Positions 54,514-61,906 of a stretch of 64,000 nucleotides of DNA are shown here, one piece after another (the first letter of the stretch is position 1; each line of letters begins with the position of its first letter). Origin of the DNA: Brevibacillus choshinensis (GTDB lineage: Bacteria > Bacillota > Bacilli > Brevibacillales > Brevibacillaceae); assembly GCF_001420695.1 (NCBI RefSeq), contig NZ_LJJB01000013.1, positions 124,065 to 188,064 of the forward strand. The letters run 5' to 3'. The notes below the pieces were generated by a model, which saw only the letters and a program-made list of their open reading frames with translations, was not told where the DNA came from and made no database searches. Both the position numbers and the translations under genes were made by a program.

Positions 54514-55794
54514 ATGAGTAACAAGGTGGAAGGATTGTTAACTAACACAGATTTTCGCAGGCTCTGGATTGGGCAAACTGCATCACAGTTTGGAAGTCAG
54601 GTTGCATTATTAGGAATGCCATTAGTGGCAGCTCTCTATTTAGGGGCCAGTCCCATGCAAATGGGGTTGCTTGGTTTTGCCGAGTATGCGCCATTTATCA
54701 TTTTCGGTTTGCTCGCTGGTGTATGGATAGACAGATTTCCCCGGCGACCCATTCTTGTCGCCGCTAACTTTTTCAGGGGTGCATTACTGCTCATTGTGCC
54801 GCTGACAGCCTTAATTGGATTCCTGAATATGACAGTGCTGTATTTGGTAGCCTTCATAGTGGGTATCTGTACTGTCTTTTTTGATGTTGCCTATACATCC
54901 TTTTTGCCTTCCATTGTGAGCAAGGAGCAGCTTGTTGATGGGAATAGCAAACTAGAGACAAGTAAATCTACCGCACAAATTGCTGGGCCGGGTTTATCAG
55001 GTGGATTGGAACAGCTAATCACCGCTCCTTTTGCAATATTGTTCACGTCGGTATCCTTTTTTGTATCCGCTGTGTACATAGCCCGGATTCGCAAGTTGGA
55101 GACAGTCGTGACAGATGCGAAAAAACCAAAAAACATGTGGCTGGAAATTAAAGAAGGGCTGCATACGGTTTACACAAAACCGTTGCTGTGGGGAGTGGTG
55201 CGCTGCTCAACAATCTTTAACCTTTCCTGGAATGTTATTTTTAGTGTTTATGTTCTATATGCATCGCAAGAACTCAAAATCAGTGCGAGCATTCTTGGCA
55301 TCATTTATGGAACGCTTGGAGTAGGGTACCTATTTGGCTCTCTGCTTGCCCAAAGGGCTGTACGTCGTTTTGGAGTAGGCCCAACAATTGTAGGTTCCGC
55401 TACGATCGCAGCAAGTGGCGGTTTGCTTGCTCCATTAGCAGTAGGATCAGAATTAGGTATTGCGTTGATTATGATGCTCGGACAGCTTCTTTTCGGAATG
55501 GGTGTCTCAATGTGGAGCATTAGTACCATCAGTTTACGTCAAGTAATTGTACCCGATGCCCTGCAAGGTCGCGTAAATGCTACAGTTCGATTTATCTCGT
55601 GGGGTTCTTATCCGCTGGGTTCGTTAATTGGAGGGATGATAGGGGGGGCAATGGGTTTACGGTTCGCTTTATTTGCGGGTGGCATTGGATTGTTAGCTTC
55701 GGCTTGTACATTATTGTTCACCCCATTTTTACAACTACGTGTGAAATCATTTCATGAATTAACATTGGATAAAGATGTGTCTATAAAGAGCTAA
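54514..55794 (+). CDS. MFS efflux transporter (MFS_3 type)
   Basis: A 426-residue 12-TM exporter: 'FRRLWIGQTASQFGSQVALL', signature loop 'LLAGVWIDRFPRRPILV', second-half 'GRVNATVRFISWGSYPLGSL'. Resembles macrolide/siderophore efflux proteins and is only distantly related to the two other MFS proteins here. ATG 54514 follows GGGGGA by 6 nt; an ATG at 54508 is too close. Monocistronic; repeat copy 5 supplies the terminator. Confidence 0.9.
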   Translation: MSNKVEGLLTNTDFRRLWIGQTASQFGSQVALLGMPLVAALYLGASPMQMGLLGFAEYAPFIIFGLLAGVWIDRFPRRPILVAANFFRGALLLIVPLTALIGFLNMTVLYLVAFIVGICTVFFDVAYTSFLPSIVSKEQLVDGNSKLETSKSTAQIAGPGLSGGLEQLITAPFAILFTSVSFFVSAVYIARIRKLETVVTDAKKPKNMWLEIKEGLHTVYTKPLLWGVVRCSTIFNLSWNVIFSVYVLYASQELKISASILGIIYGTLGVGYLFGSLLAQRAVRRFGVGPTIVGSATIAASGGLLAPLAVGSELGIALIMMLGQLLFGMGVSMWSISTISLRQVIVPDALQGRVNATVRFISWGSYPLGSLIGGMIGGAMGLRFALFAGGIGLLASACTLLFTPFLQLRVKSFHELTLDKDVSIKS

Positions 55795-55814
55795 GGAGTG
55801 CCTTAAGAAGTATT

Positions 55815-55900
55815 AAACTAACGGGATTCGATAGCACAATAAAAGCAGCGGCTGTTTAAGACTTTATTTTCAAGTCCTAGTCCAGCCGCTGTTTCTTTTT
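55815..55900. repeat. CTAACGGGTTC repeat, copy 5, acting as terminator
   Basis: AAACTAACGGGATTCGATAGC, then CAGCGGCTG (55846-55854) / CAGCCGCTG (55883-55891) with a long loop and TTTCTTTTTTT. Follows the MFS gene directly. Confidence 0.7.
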
Positions 55901-56067
55901 TTCAATCAGTCTAATACTCATTTTTGTAGAGCTGCCTATTTTCCGTTTCATAATCCCCATGAGATCAAGTATTATAGTCTAAAACTTTGCTATCTCAAGA
56001 CAGCTTGTAATCCTAAAGAAGCTTCCTGGGATTATTCTTGTCCATGGCTAATGAATATTCATGGAAA

Positions 56068-57078
56068 TTACAAATACCGAGCGATTATCCGAACTAACTT
56101 TGCAGGGAACTCATGTAAATTTGTAATATCCAAAAATCTTTCATTCCCATAGATTTCACTAATCACATCCTTGTCCTGACCTATTGCAGCTGCAAGAAAT
56201 GTAATTCCTTTCCGTTCATATTCCTGTATTGTCTGTTGCATATCTTTAACAGCATAACTTCCGGTATAGTCATCCATTGCTTTAGGTTGTCCGTCACTTA
56301 TGCTAATCAACAGTTTTGTCTTTTGGGGGGAAACGGCTAACCGTTCCGCCATAATTCTAAGAGCCATTCCATCGCGATTATTACTTCTGGCACGAATCTT
56401 CATTAACCTGAAGCGATCATTGGCATCCATTTTATCAGAGTCGGCATATGCAAAGATGGACATTTGCTCCATCTTGGAAACATCTGCAGTATCGCCGTAG
56501 ATCAATATGGGAATATTACAAAGTTGACAATATTCGTATACTGCGATTACTGCTCGTTTTGCTGCTTCTAATCTCCCGTAAGCTGACATAGATGCGGATT
56601 CATCAACCCTTATACCAACCACAAGAGAAGGGTATTCAGTTGGAGGACGTTTCTTGGCAAAATACTTGTAATCCCTATATGCAACACTGTCTGCTTGAAA
56701 TTTACTGCCATAGTAACGATTCCTCGCAAAGTCGGAAGACACCTCATGTTCCAAGTACGGAAGTGTCTTTCTGGCAATCTCTTGCACGATTGGCATAAGT
56801 CCCTGACTTAGACGGACATATTCGTGTTGGTTTTCCAGATCGTAGTCTGGACGGTGAACAATGAGCTTTACTTTTTTATGAATTGAATCGGAAATAATCT
56901 CTCTTGCGTCTTGATTCAGCTTTTTACGGAAATCGCGTTCCTTTTGTTTCGCTTCCTCTGACACTGATTCAGGATTTGCCTGATGATATTTGGGGGCCCC
57001 AAAACCTGAACTTTCCATTTGGGTAGAATCATCAGAGACACGGGAAGAGCTTTTGTCACTATCGGCAGATTTTTTCAA
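56068..57078 (-). CDS. VWA-domain protein (CoxE/CobT-like) of a MoxR-VWA pair
   Basis: A 336-residue protein: charged N-terminal segment, helical middle part, then a von Willebrand A domain (about 155-336) with MIDAS 'DESAS', 'NNRDG' and 'ISISDGQPKAM'. Such proteins act with MoxR ATPases as chaperones that insert cofactors or remodel partners. Translation from TTG 57078 (AAGGGA 6 nt ahead) is assumed, but the frame stays open another 35 codons upstream to a run of nine A inside the end of the ATPase gene; see findings. Last gene of the minus-strand operon. Confidence 0.82.
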   Translation of the reverse strand: MKKSADSDKSSSRVSDDSTQMESSGFGAPKYHQANPESVSEEAKQKERDFRKKLNQDAREIISDSIHKKVKLIVHRPDYDLENQHEYVRLSQGLMPIVQEIARKTLPYLEHEVSSDFARNRYYGSKFQADSVAYRDYKYFAKKRPPTEYPSLVVGIRVDESASMSAYGRLEAAKRAVIAVYEYCQLCNIPILIYGDTADVSKMEQMSIFAYADSDKMDANDRFRLMKIRARSNNRDGMALRIMAERLAVSPQKTKLLISISDGQPKAMDDYTGSYAVKDMQQTIQEYERKGITFLAAAIGQDKDVISEIYGNERFLDITNLHEFPAKLVRIIARYL

Positions 57079-57152
57079 TGCGATTCCCTTTTCCTCAACA
57101 TTGTTATCTTTGTCAAAACCAGTGTCGTCAATATCTCCCCATGTCCTGATCT

Positions 57153-58271
57153 CTATGGCATCGTCAGATTTTCGTTTTTTTTTAGTTCAATCTGTGCTTC
57201 TTCTAAGCTGGCAATCAATCCATGATTGTTAAGTGCTTCTTCCAAAAGTTTAATTTCTTCCGAATCAGTTGTTATCTTGTAGATGACCTTATGATAAAGG
57301 GATTCTTTTGCGGAAGCTCCTCCAGCAATCGCATCTGCCCAGTAGAAAAATGAACGCATTCCAGCCACGCCCTTGATCGCATTGGCCCGGGCTGTTTTGT
57401 CCAAAATCATAATGATATCCGCTAAAATACCCAACACCTTTTCATCTTGAAAACCGGTTTTGGCCATCACACGTTCTATCATGATTTCTTTGGTCGGCAG
57501 GTCCATCTTTTCCGTATGCTGAACCCTGTCGCGCAGCGCTTCGTTTAACGGTCTGGTTCCCGCATAACTGCGGTTTGTTGTGATAACCGCTATGAAGTCT
57601 GGGTGCCTGCGTATGATCTCGGTTGGAAGATTGATGCTGCCATCCAGCTCCAAGGCAGAGTTTAATGCCATTAACACCGCAGCATCACGAATAACGTTTG
57701 GTTCTTGGATTTCCAGAAGATAACCTTTTTGATAGGCTCTGACGATCTCCGAAGGGTAAAATCGGTACTCAACCGCTTCTCCATCGGTGTTCTCCGCTGC
57801 AAGCTTCAGTATTTGCTTCATCTTTAAGGCAGCCTGTTCCTGTGTAATCCCTAGTGCGTCCATCAAAATTTCAGTTATGCTTTGAAAACCATCGCTTTCA
57901 TATAGTGCTTTCCATACGGTTTGCTCCGCAGGCTCCATTTTCTCTAAACGTTCAGAAGAAATCACCGGCAAAATAGCGCCAATAATATCCGATTTATCCA
58001 TATCAGCAAAACAAGTCACTTTTGTATACGGCAGACCGAAATTAGCCGATAATGCTTTTGCTAGTTGTGTTTTACCAGAACCGGCGTCACCTTCCAACAA
58101 AATATTGGCGATTTTCATTTCCCCGCGATTCCAGTTGCGCTTTATTTCTTTACTAATGCGCCGTTCTTCTTCGCTGACCTTATGAGTTAATGGTTTTTTC
58201 CAAATAAGCATTTTTTCTGCATCAGTCAGCTGTCTTCCAGGTGACAAATAATATTCTCTATGTTCAGTCAT
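57153..58271 (-). CDS. MoxR-type AAA+ ATPase
   Basis: A 372-residue AAA+ protein of the MoxR/CobS kind: Walker A 'EGDAGSGKT', Walker B-like region 'LLEIQEPNVI', sensor 1 'VITTNRSYAGTRPLNEALRD' with Arg finger region after it. It would use ATP to remodel a client together with the VWA protein downstream. ATG 58271 ('MTEHREYYL') has GGAGGAG 7 nt ahead. The C-terminus ends in 'ELKKNENLTMP', where nine A residues in the DNA give an obvious slippage point into the VWA frame. Confidence 0.88.
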   Translation of the reverse strand: MTEHREYYLSPGRQLTDAEKMLIWKKPLTHKVSEEERRISKEIKRNWNRGEMKIANILLEGDAGSGKTQLAKALSANFGLPYTKVTCFADMDKSDIIGAILPVISSERLEKMEPAEQTVWKALYESDGFQSITEILMDALGITQEQAALKMKQILKLAAENTDGEAVEYRFYPSEIVRAYQKGYLLEIQEPNVIRDAAVLMALNSALELDGSINLPTEIIRRHPDFIAVITTNRSYAGTRPLNEALRDRVQHTEKMDLPTKEIMIERVMAKTGFQDEKVLGILADIIMILDKTARANAIKGVAGMRSFFYWADAIAGGASAKESLYHKVIYKITTDSEEIKLLEEALNNHGLIASLEEAQIELKKNENLTMP

Positions 58272-58291
58272 CACATTTCTCCTCCAATCCC

Positions 58292-59500
58292 TCATAATGC
58301 TGTGCGTTTCTCATCTTTGCTCCTTTTCTGAACCATAAGAGGGAACAGCAAAGACGCACCGATAATAATCAAAACTCCGCTCACCGCATATACCGCAACC
58401 AGGGAAAACGTATCCTTCAGATAGCCGGATATAAACATGCCAATCACCATCATCCCCATAAAAACAGGCATGATCGCTCCAGATACCCGGCCAATAAATG
58501 CCCCTTCTGTGTTACGTACAATAAGCGTCTGGATTCCGCTTTGAATACAAGGGAAAAAGAAACCGCTGATCACCAACAGAATAATTGTCAGCCAAATCAT
58601 TGTAGAAGCGCCTATTCCAATCGTACAAACGGCAGTGACAAGCAAGCCTAACAAGAGCAACAGCTGTGGCCTCACCTTTTTGGACATCCCTATTATGACA
58701 GCTCCTCCTGCCAACATGGCTGCCCCATTGGTCATAACCAACCACTGCAGAAATTGTTTGTCCTGTCCCAAATTCTCGATGACAAGGAAGATTTGAAGCG
58801 GCTGAGTCAGTCCTGACGCCAATCCGACAGCTGAGAAAGTCAAGCATAGTGTTCGTAAAGATTGATTGGACCCGATATAGCGCAGACCAGCCTTCAACTC
58901 CTTTATGAAGCCGCCTGCATCGCCAGACTTCGGTTCCTCAGCGTCACGGGGAAGCGTCGCTAATACAAGGGAAGAACATAAGAACAGAACGGCCGTCAGA
59001 ATCAGGGAGGCATTAATTCCAAACTGTATGAAAATAAACGTGCCGATGACCGGACCTAAAACCATAAAGACAGCAACAAGAGTTTGGGACATTGCCATCA
59101 CGCCCTGCAGTTGTTCAACTGGCACATGCCGCTTGTACAGTTTCATGGCCGAAGGCTGAGAAAATTGAGACAGGCTGGCGGAAATAAATGTTCCGATGAG
59201 AAGTGCAATCCATCCACCGTTCGTGAGTGCAAGCAGTACAGCCCCAACGGACAAGGCGGACAGCAGATCGCTCCAAACCATTGTCCGCTTCGGCCGCCAT
59301 CGGTCGGCAAAGGTCCCGCCAATAAGGCCGAAAAGAAAGATCGGAGCGAATTCCACAACCGAAATCAGAGATACATAAACCGGATTATTATTCGTCAATT
59401 CGCTAACAAAAAGAAGGACGGCATAATTCCGGATCCAAATCCCCAACTGCAACAGCACTCGGGAGAGGATAATCGTTCGAACATAACGATTAGAAAACAT
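58292..59500 (-). CDS. MFS transporter (efflux type), paralogue 2
   Basis: A 402-residue 12-TM transporter with the loop 2-3 signature 'GGTFADRWRPKRTM'. Paralogue of the protein at 46272 (same start 'NRYVRTIILSR', same 'FSQPSAMKL', similar length). Starts 1 nt after the DUF6530-like stop and precedes the MoxR gene by 20 nt, so translation is coupled within the operon. An MFS pump next to a MoxR-VWA pair is unusual; it may export a compound made or sensed by the others (inference). Confidence 0.9.
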   Translation of the reverse strand: MFSNRYVRTIILSRVLLQLGIWIRNYAVLLFVSELTNNNPVYVSLISVVEFAPIFLFGLIGGTFADRWRPKRTMVWSDLLSALSVGAVLLALTNGGWIALLIGTFISASLSQFSQPSAMKLYKRHVPVEQLQGVMAMSQTLVAVFMVLGPVIGTFIFIQFGINASLILTAVLFLCSSLVLATLPRDAEEPKSGDAGGFIKELKAGLRYIGSNQSLRTLCLTFSAVGLASGLTQPLQIFLVIENLGQDKQFLQWLVMTNGAAMLAGGAVIIGMSKKVRPQLLLLLGLLVTAVCTIGIGASTMIWLTIILLVISGFFFPCIQSGIQTLIVRNTEGAFIGRVSGAIMPVFMGMMVIGMFISGYLKDTFSLVAVYAVSGVLIIIGASLLFPLMVQKRSKDEKRTAL

Positions 59501-59501
59501 T

Positions 59502-59981
59502 TCAATACCCCATATCCTTTAAAATTTTAGATAACATGCGCAGACGTTCGCTGATCATCTCATCGTCGTCGCTCAGAGCTTGGCTGAACAGCTTAATATC
59601 TTCATTAATTCTCTCATTGTCCGTACATATCGCTACGGTCATTGCATCCCCTTGCAGGGCAACCCGGTCGATGATGGGCTCATGCGGGTCATAAAAATGC
59701 TCATATCTGTATGCTTCGCGAAAATGTACCAAAGACCGACAAATCAGAATGGACATATCAAGAACGCGATGGAGAGGCAGTTCCTCCGATTGACTTGACC
59801 AGTTTTCTCCCGTGTATCTCCATACTTTGGCAGAAAGATTGGTCTTTCCTCTGTCGTTCGACTGGGTCAATCCCAGAGAAAGACCTTTCGCATCTGTGTT
59901 CCTGGCTAATCGGCCGTCAATCCGATCATAGTTTTCCGACACGACTACAGGTTTGTGTTTTAAGGTAGTAGGTATTTTCAT
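59502..59981 (-). CDS. DUF6530-like hypothetical protein
   Basis: A 159-residue soluble protein beginning 'MKIPTTLKHKPVVVSENYD'; central part 'NTDAKGLSLGLTQSNDRGK' and 'ELPLHRVLDMSILICRSLVH'. I place it with DUF6530 from the overall sequence look; no function is known. AAGGAAAGAAA precedes ATG 59981. First gene of a four-gene minus-strand operon (this, MFS, MoxR ATPase, VWA). Confidence 0.7.
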   Translation of the reverse strand: MKIPTTLKHKPVVVSENYDRIDGRLARNTDAKGLSLGLTQSNDRGKTNLSAKVWRYTGENWSSQSEELPLHRVLDMSILICRSLVHFREAYRYEHFYDPHEPIIDRVALQGDAMTVAICTDNERINEDIKLFSQALSDDDEMISERLRMLSKILKDMGY

Positions 59982-60090
59982 TTTCTTTCCTTCTTTCCAT
60001 TTTCGAAATTACTGCATAGTTTATCTTGGATTTCATCGTTAGGCAATGTTTTTTTATAAAATTTACAAACGTATATGATTTATGTTTATT

Positions 60091-60117
60091 ATTATATAAA
60101 CAAATTACCGTTTTGTT
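60091..60117 (-). promoter_or_regulatory. Operator/promoter of the DUF6530-MFS-MoxR-VWA operon
   Basis: On the minus strand: AACAA-N9-TTGTT (60117-60099), then TATAAT (60096-60091), no clear -35. Same 19-bp palindrome and near-identical spacing as at 46221-46249 before MFS paralogue 1. Confidence 0.5.
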
Positions 60118-60162
60118 TGTTGTGAAATTCTCGGTTGTTTTAGCTCCTGAAAGGCGCGTCTG

Positions 60163-60501
60163 ATGTTTATGTGGCACTGTTGCGATATAAGATCAATAAC
60201 GGCCTTTTGGATCAAAAACACCGAAAACCAAAAAGTCTGGATCAGCAGCACCCGCAATCTCAAAACGATTAACGGAAAGCTGTCCAGTCTCAGAATGGGT
60301 TCGCATATAAACAAGCAGCTTCAACGGGAATGGAATGAGTGTGGAGATGAGGCATTCGTCACCGAAGTGTTGGAGGTTTTGAAAAAGAAGGAAGACGGAT
60401 ACTTTGATGAAAAGGATGCGCTGGAGAAAATGGAACAAAAATGGCTCGACCAGCTCCAGCCGTACGGAGAGCGTGGATATAACCGGGAAAAAAAGAAATA
60501 A
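60163..60501 (+). pseudogene. GIY-YIG nuclease family protein, 5' end degraded
   Basis: From 'WIKNTENQKVWISSTRNLKT' on, the 112-residue frame reads like small GIY-YIG proteins ('REWNECGDEAFVTEVLEVLK', 'EDGYFDEKDALEKMEQKWLD', 'LQPYGERGYN'). The start, however, lacks the usual ~15 residues and the GIY motif is altered (AFW), and YIG is ISS, so catalysis is doubtful. No good ribosome site. Probably a truncated relic, though the frame is intact to TAA. Confidence 0.6.
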
Positions 60502-60615
60502 CAATATAATGAGCAAAATGATGGAGCGTACGCATTTTACAAAAGGCTTGGATTTGTACAGGTTGGCAGGTCGACCATTTCCTCTTCTTCACTTGGAGTT
60601 AAAAAGTTAAGCTAA
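60502..60615 (+). pseudogene. GNAT acetyltransferase, C-terminal fragment
   Basis: The frame directly after the GIY-YIG stop reads 'YNEQNDGAYAFYKRLGFVQV' then 'GR', the typical GNAT C-terminal strand-helix motif (alpha4-beta6), followed by unrelated residues to TAA inside repeat copy 6. Nothing of the acyl-CoA loop remains. Confidence 0.6.
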
Positions 60616-60730
60616 CGGGTTCGTTAGTTAAATAACAATGAGAAAAGGCAGCGGATTAATAATGAACTGCACCTCCAACTGTTAGGTGTGTCTAACTATT
60701 GGGGTGCAGTTCACAACCGGCTGCCTTTTC
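60609..60730. repeat. CTAACGGGTTC repeat, copy 6, with inserted palindrome
   Basis: CTAACG-GGTT-CGTTAG hairpin, AATAACAATGAGAAAAGGCAG, then GGCAGCGG / CCGGCTGCC arms with CTTTTC. A 51-bp palindrome (60663-60713) sits in the loop of the second hairpin. Confidence 0.75.
60663..60713. mobile_element. 51-bp palindrome resembling joined IS3-family ends
   Basis: Perfect 11-bp ends TGAACTGCACC / GGTGCAGTTCA, continuing with CCAA/TTGG and GTTAG/CTAAC pairs. TGAACTGCACCCCAAT-type ends are typical of IS3/IS150-group elements. No transposase inside; a minimal MITE-like insertion or deletion relic. Confidence 0.5.
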
Positions 60731-61006
60731 TACGCTAACTTGGCAGTATAATTTAACCATTTATCGAAATAAATCAGTATGGAAAGGTTGTTATTTCTTT
60801 GATCCGGGGTGACAACATGAATGAACTATATAAGTTGAAGTAAAGAAAGTGGTAGCGAAAGTCAAGAAGAAGTGATTGCTCGCTTTTGCTTTTTTATTAT
60901 AACGTGAGAACTACAACCATCCCAAAATCTCTTAACTGAAAATTTAGATATGTATAATCTGAAATATATTCAGTTTGCAAAAACAACAAAGAGGAGTAAT
61001 TAACAA
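60731..61006. other. Intergenic debris
   Basis: Between repeat copy 6 and the DUF6223-like relic. A second GCTAAC motif follows the repeat; a 9-codon frame at 60817 and a weak AGCGA/TCGCT hairpin with a T-run near 60890 are the only structure. Confidence 0.4.
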
Positions 61007-61233
61007 ATGAAAATGATGCTAGTTTCATTCTTAATACTTTGTACACTTCTACTTGTTCCAACAATTGCCTCTGCTGAAGTGACCAACGGTAATGTCGGAT
61101 ATGGAGTAACCACCCCCGGGCGACTCTTCGCCACGATAGACGCGGTGTTGGGGCCATCATTGCCATCGTGATGGGGCTGACCAGCATGGTCCTCGCTGGG
61201 CTAACTCTGGTCCGCTCCCGCCGCGCCAGCTGA
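61007..61233 (+). pseudogene. DUF6223-like small membrane protein, internally deleted
   Basis: Begins well: GAGGAG, ATG 61007, signal peptide 'MKMMLVSFLILCTLLLVPTI', then 'GYGVTTPGRLFATIDAV'. The frame then stops at 61171-61173, while the next frame continues with 'RGVGAIIAIVMGLTSMVLAG' and 'LTLVRSRRAS' to TGA 61231-61233, the end of DUF6223-type proteins. A middle part is missing, so it is a pseudogene. The 3' half is distinctly G+C-rich. Confidence 0.6.
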
Positions 61234-61315
61234 CCCGACCATAATGCCCTGTGTTGTGGTTCCTGTCCTTCCTGGGCGTGATAACACTAATGCTACCAGC
61301 AACATCGAATGCATT

Positions 61316-61395
61316 AAACTAACGGGTTCGATAGTCGAAGAAAGGCAGTAGCAGTCTAAGACTTTATTTTTGAGTCCGTAGCTGCTGCTGCCTTT
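61316..61395. repeat. CTAACGGGTTC repeat, copy 7
   Basis: AAACTAACGGGTTCGATAGTC, AAGAAAGGCAGTAGCAG, loop with AAGACTTTATTTTTGAGTC (as in copy 5), CTGCTGCTGCCTTT. Confidence 0.7.
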
Positions 61396-61448
61396 ATCAT
61401 ACCGACCACCTAAAACAAGTTTTGTAAAACTTGATCAGTTTTCTCTTA

Positions 61449-61550
61449 TTAGAACGTACTTGCTACTTTAACAGCTTTTTCAAGACCTGCTGCAATCATT
61501 TCTTCTGATTTATCTCGGAATTGGTTGTGACCTTCAATTAATACTGTCTC
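61449..61550 (-). pseudogene. FMN-dependent NADH-azoreductase, C-terminal fragment
   Basis: On the minus strand a frame reads '[20 protein letters not shown]' then '[13 protein letters not shown]' F and TAA (61451-61449), like the last ~35 residues of AcpD/AzoR-type flavoenzymes. The rest was replaced at about 61550 by the IS110 relic in another frame. Confidence 0.5.
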
Positions 61551-61812
61551 ATAAGAAAAATAGTTTTGGTAGAGAATGTTTGTATCTCCTTTCCTTCAGG
61601 CGTCATAATGCTTGCCGTGATGGAATCATTGTGAACATCCAGACCACATGCGCGTTCTATGATTATATCCATTGAAAGATCCTTTCTATGGCTCTTTATC
61701 GGAGGCTGGTGCACCAACCAAAGTAGGATTAATCTACCATGAGTGCTTCCCAAAAGGGAGCGACAATCTGTGGTGCAGCGCTGGTTTTGCGCTGCATGGA
61801 TGGCTATGATAA
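61541..61812 (-). mobile_element. IS110-family element, left-end relic with transposase N-terminus
   Basis: On the minus strand, ATG 61672 (AAAGGA upstream) starts 'MDIIIERACGLDVHNDSITA' then '[17 protein letters not shown]', the N-terminus of IS110 DEDD transposases with first Asp D12. It is cut off after ~44 residues. Upstream lies ~140 nt of leader with a GCAGCGC / GCGCTGC hairpin, the place where IS110 elements encode their bridge RNA. The rest of the element is gone. Confidence 0.7.
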
Positions 61813-61906
61813 ACTTAATTCCATTATTTGAGTTGAGCGATGGTTTGGGACAGTGCCCATTACTCTTACACAATTTAGAGAATAATATACCTAAGGAGTG
61901 GTAGAT

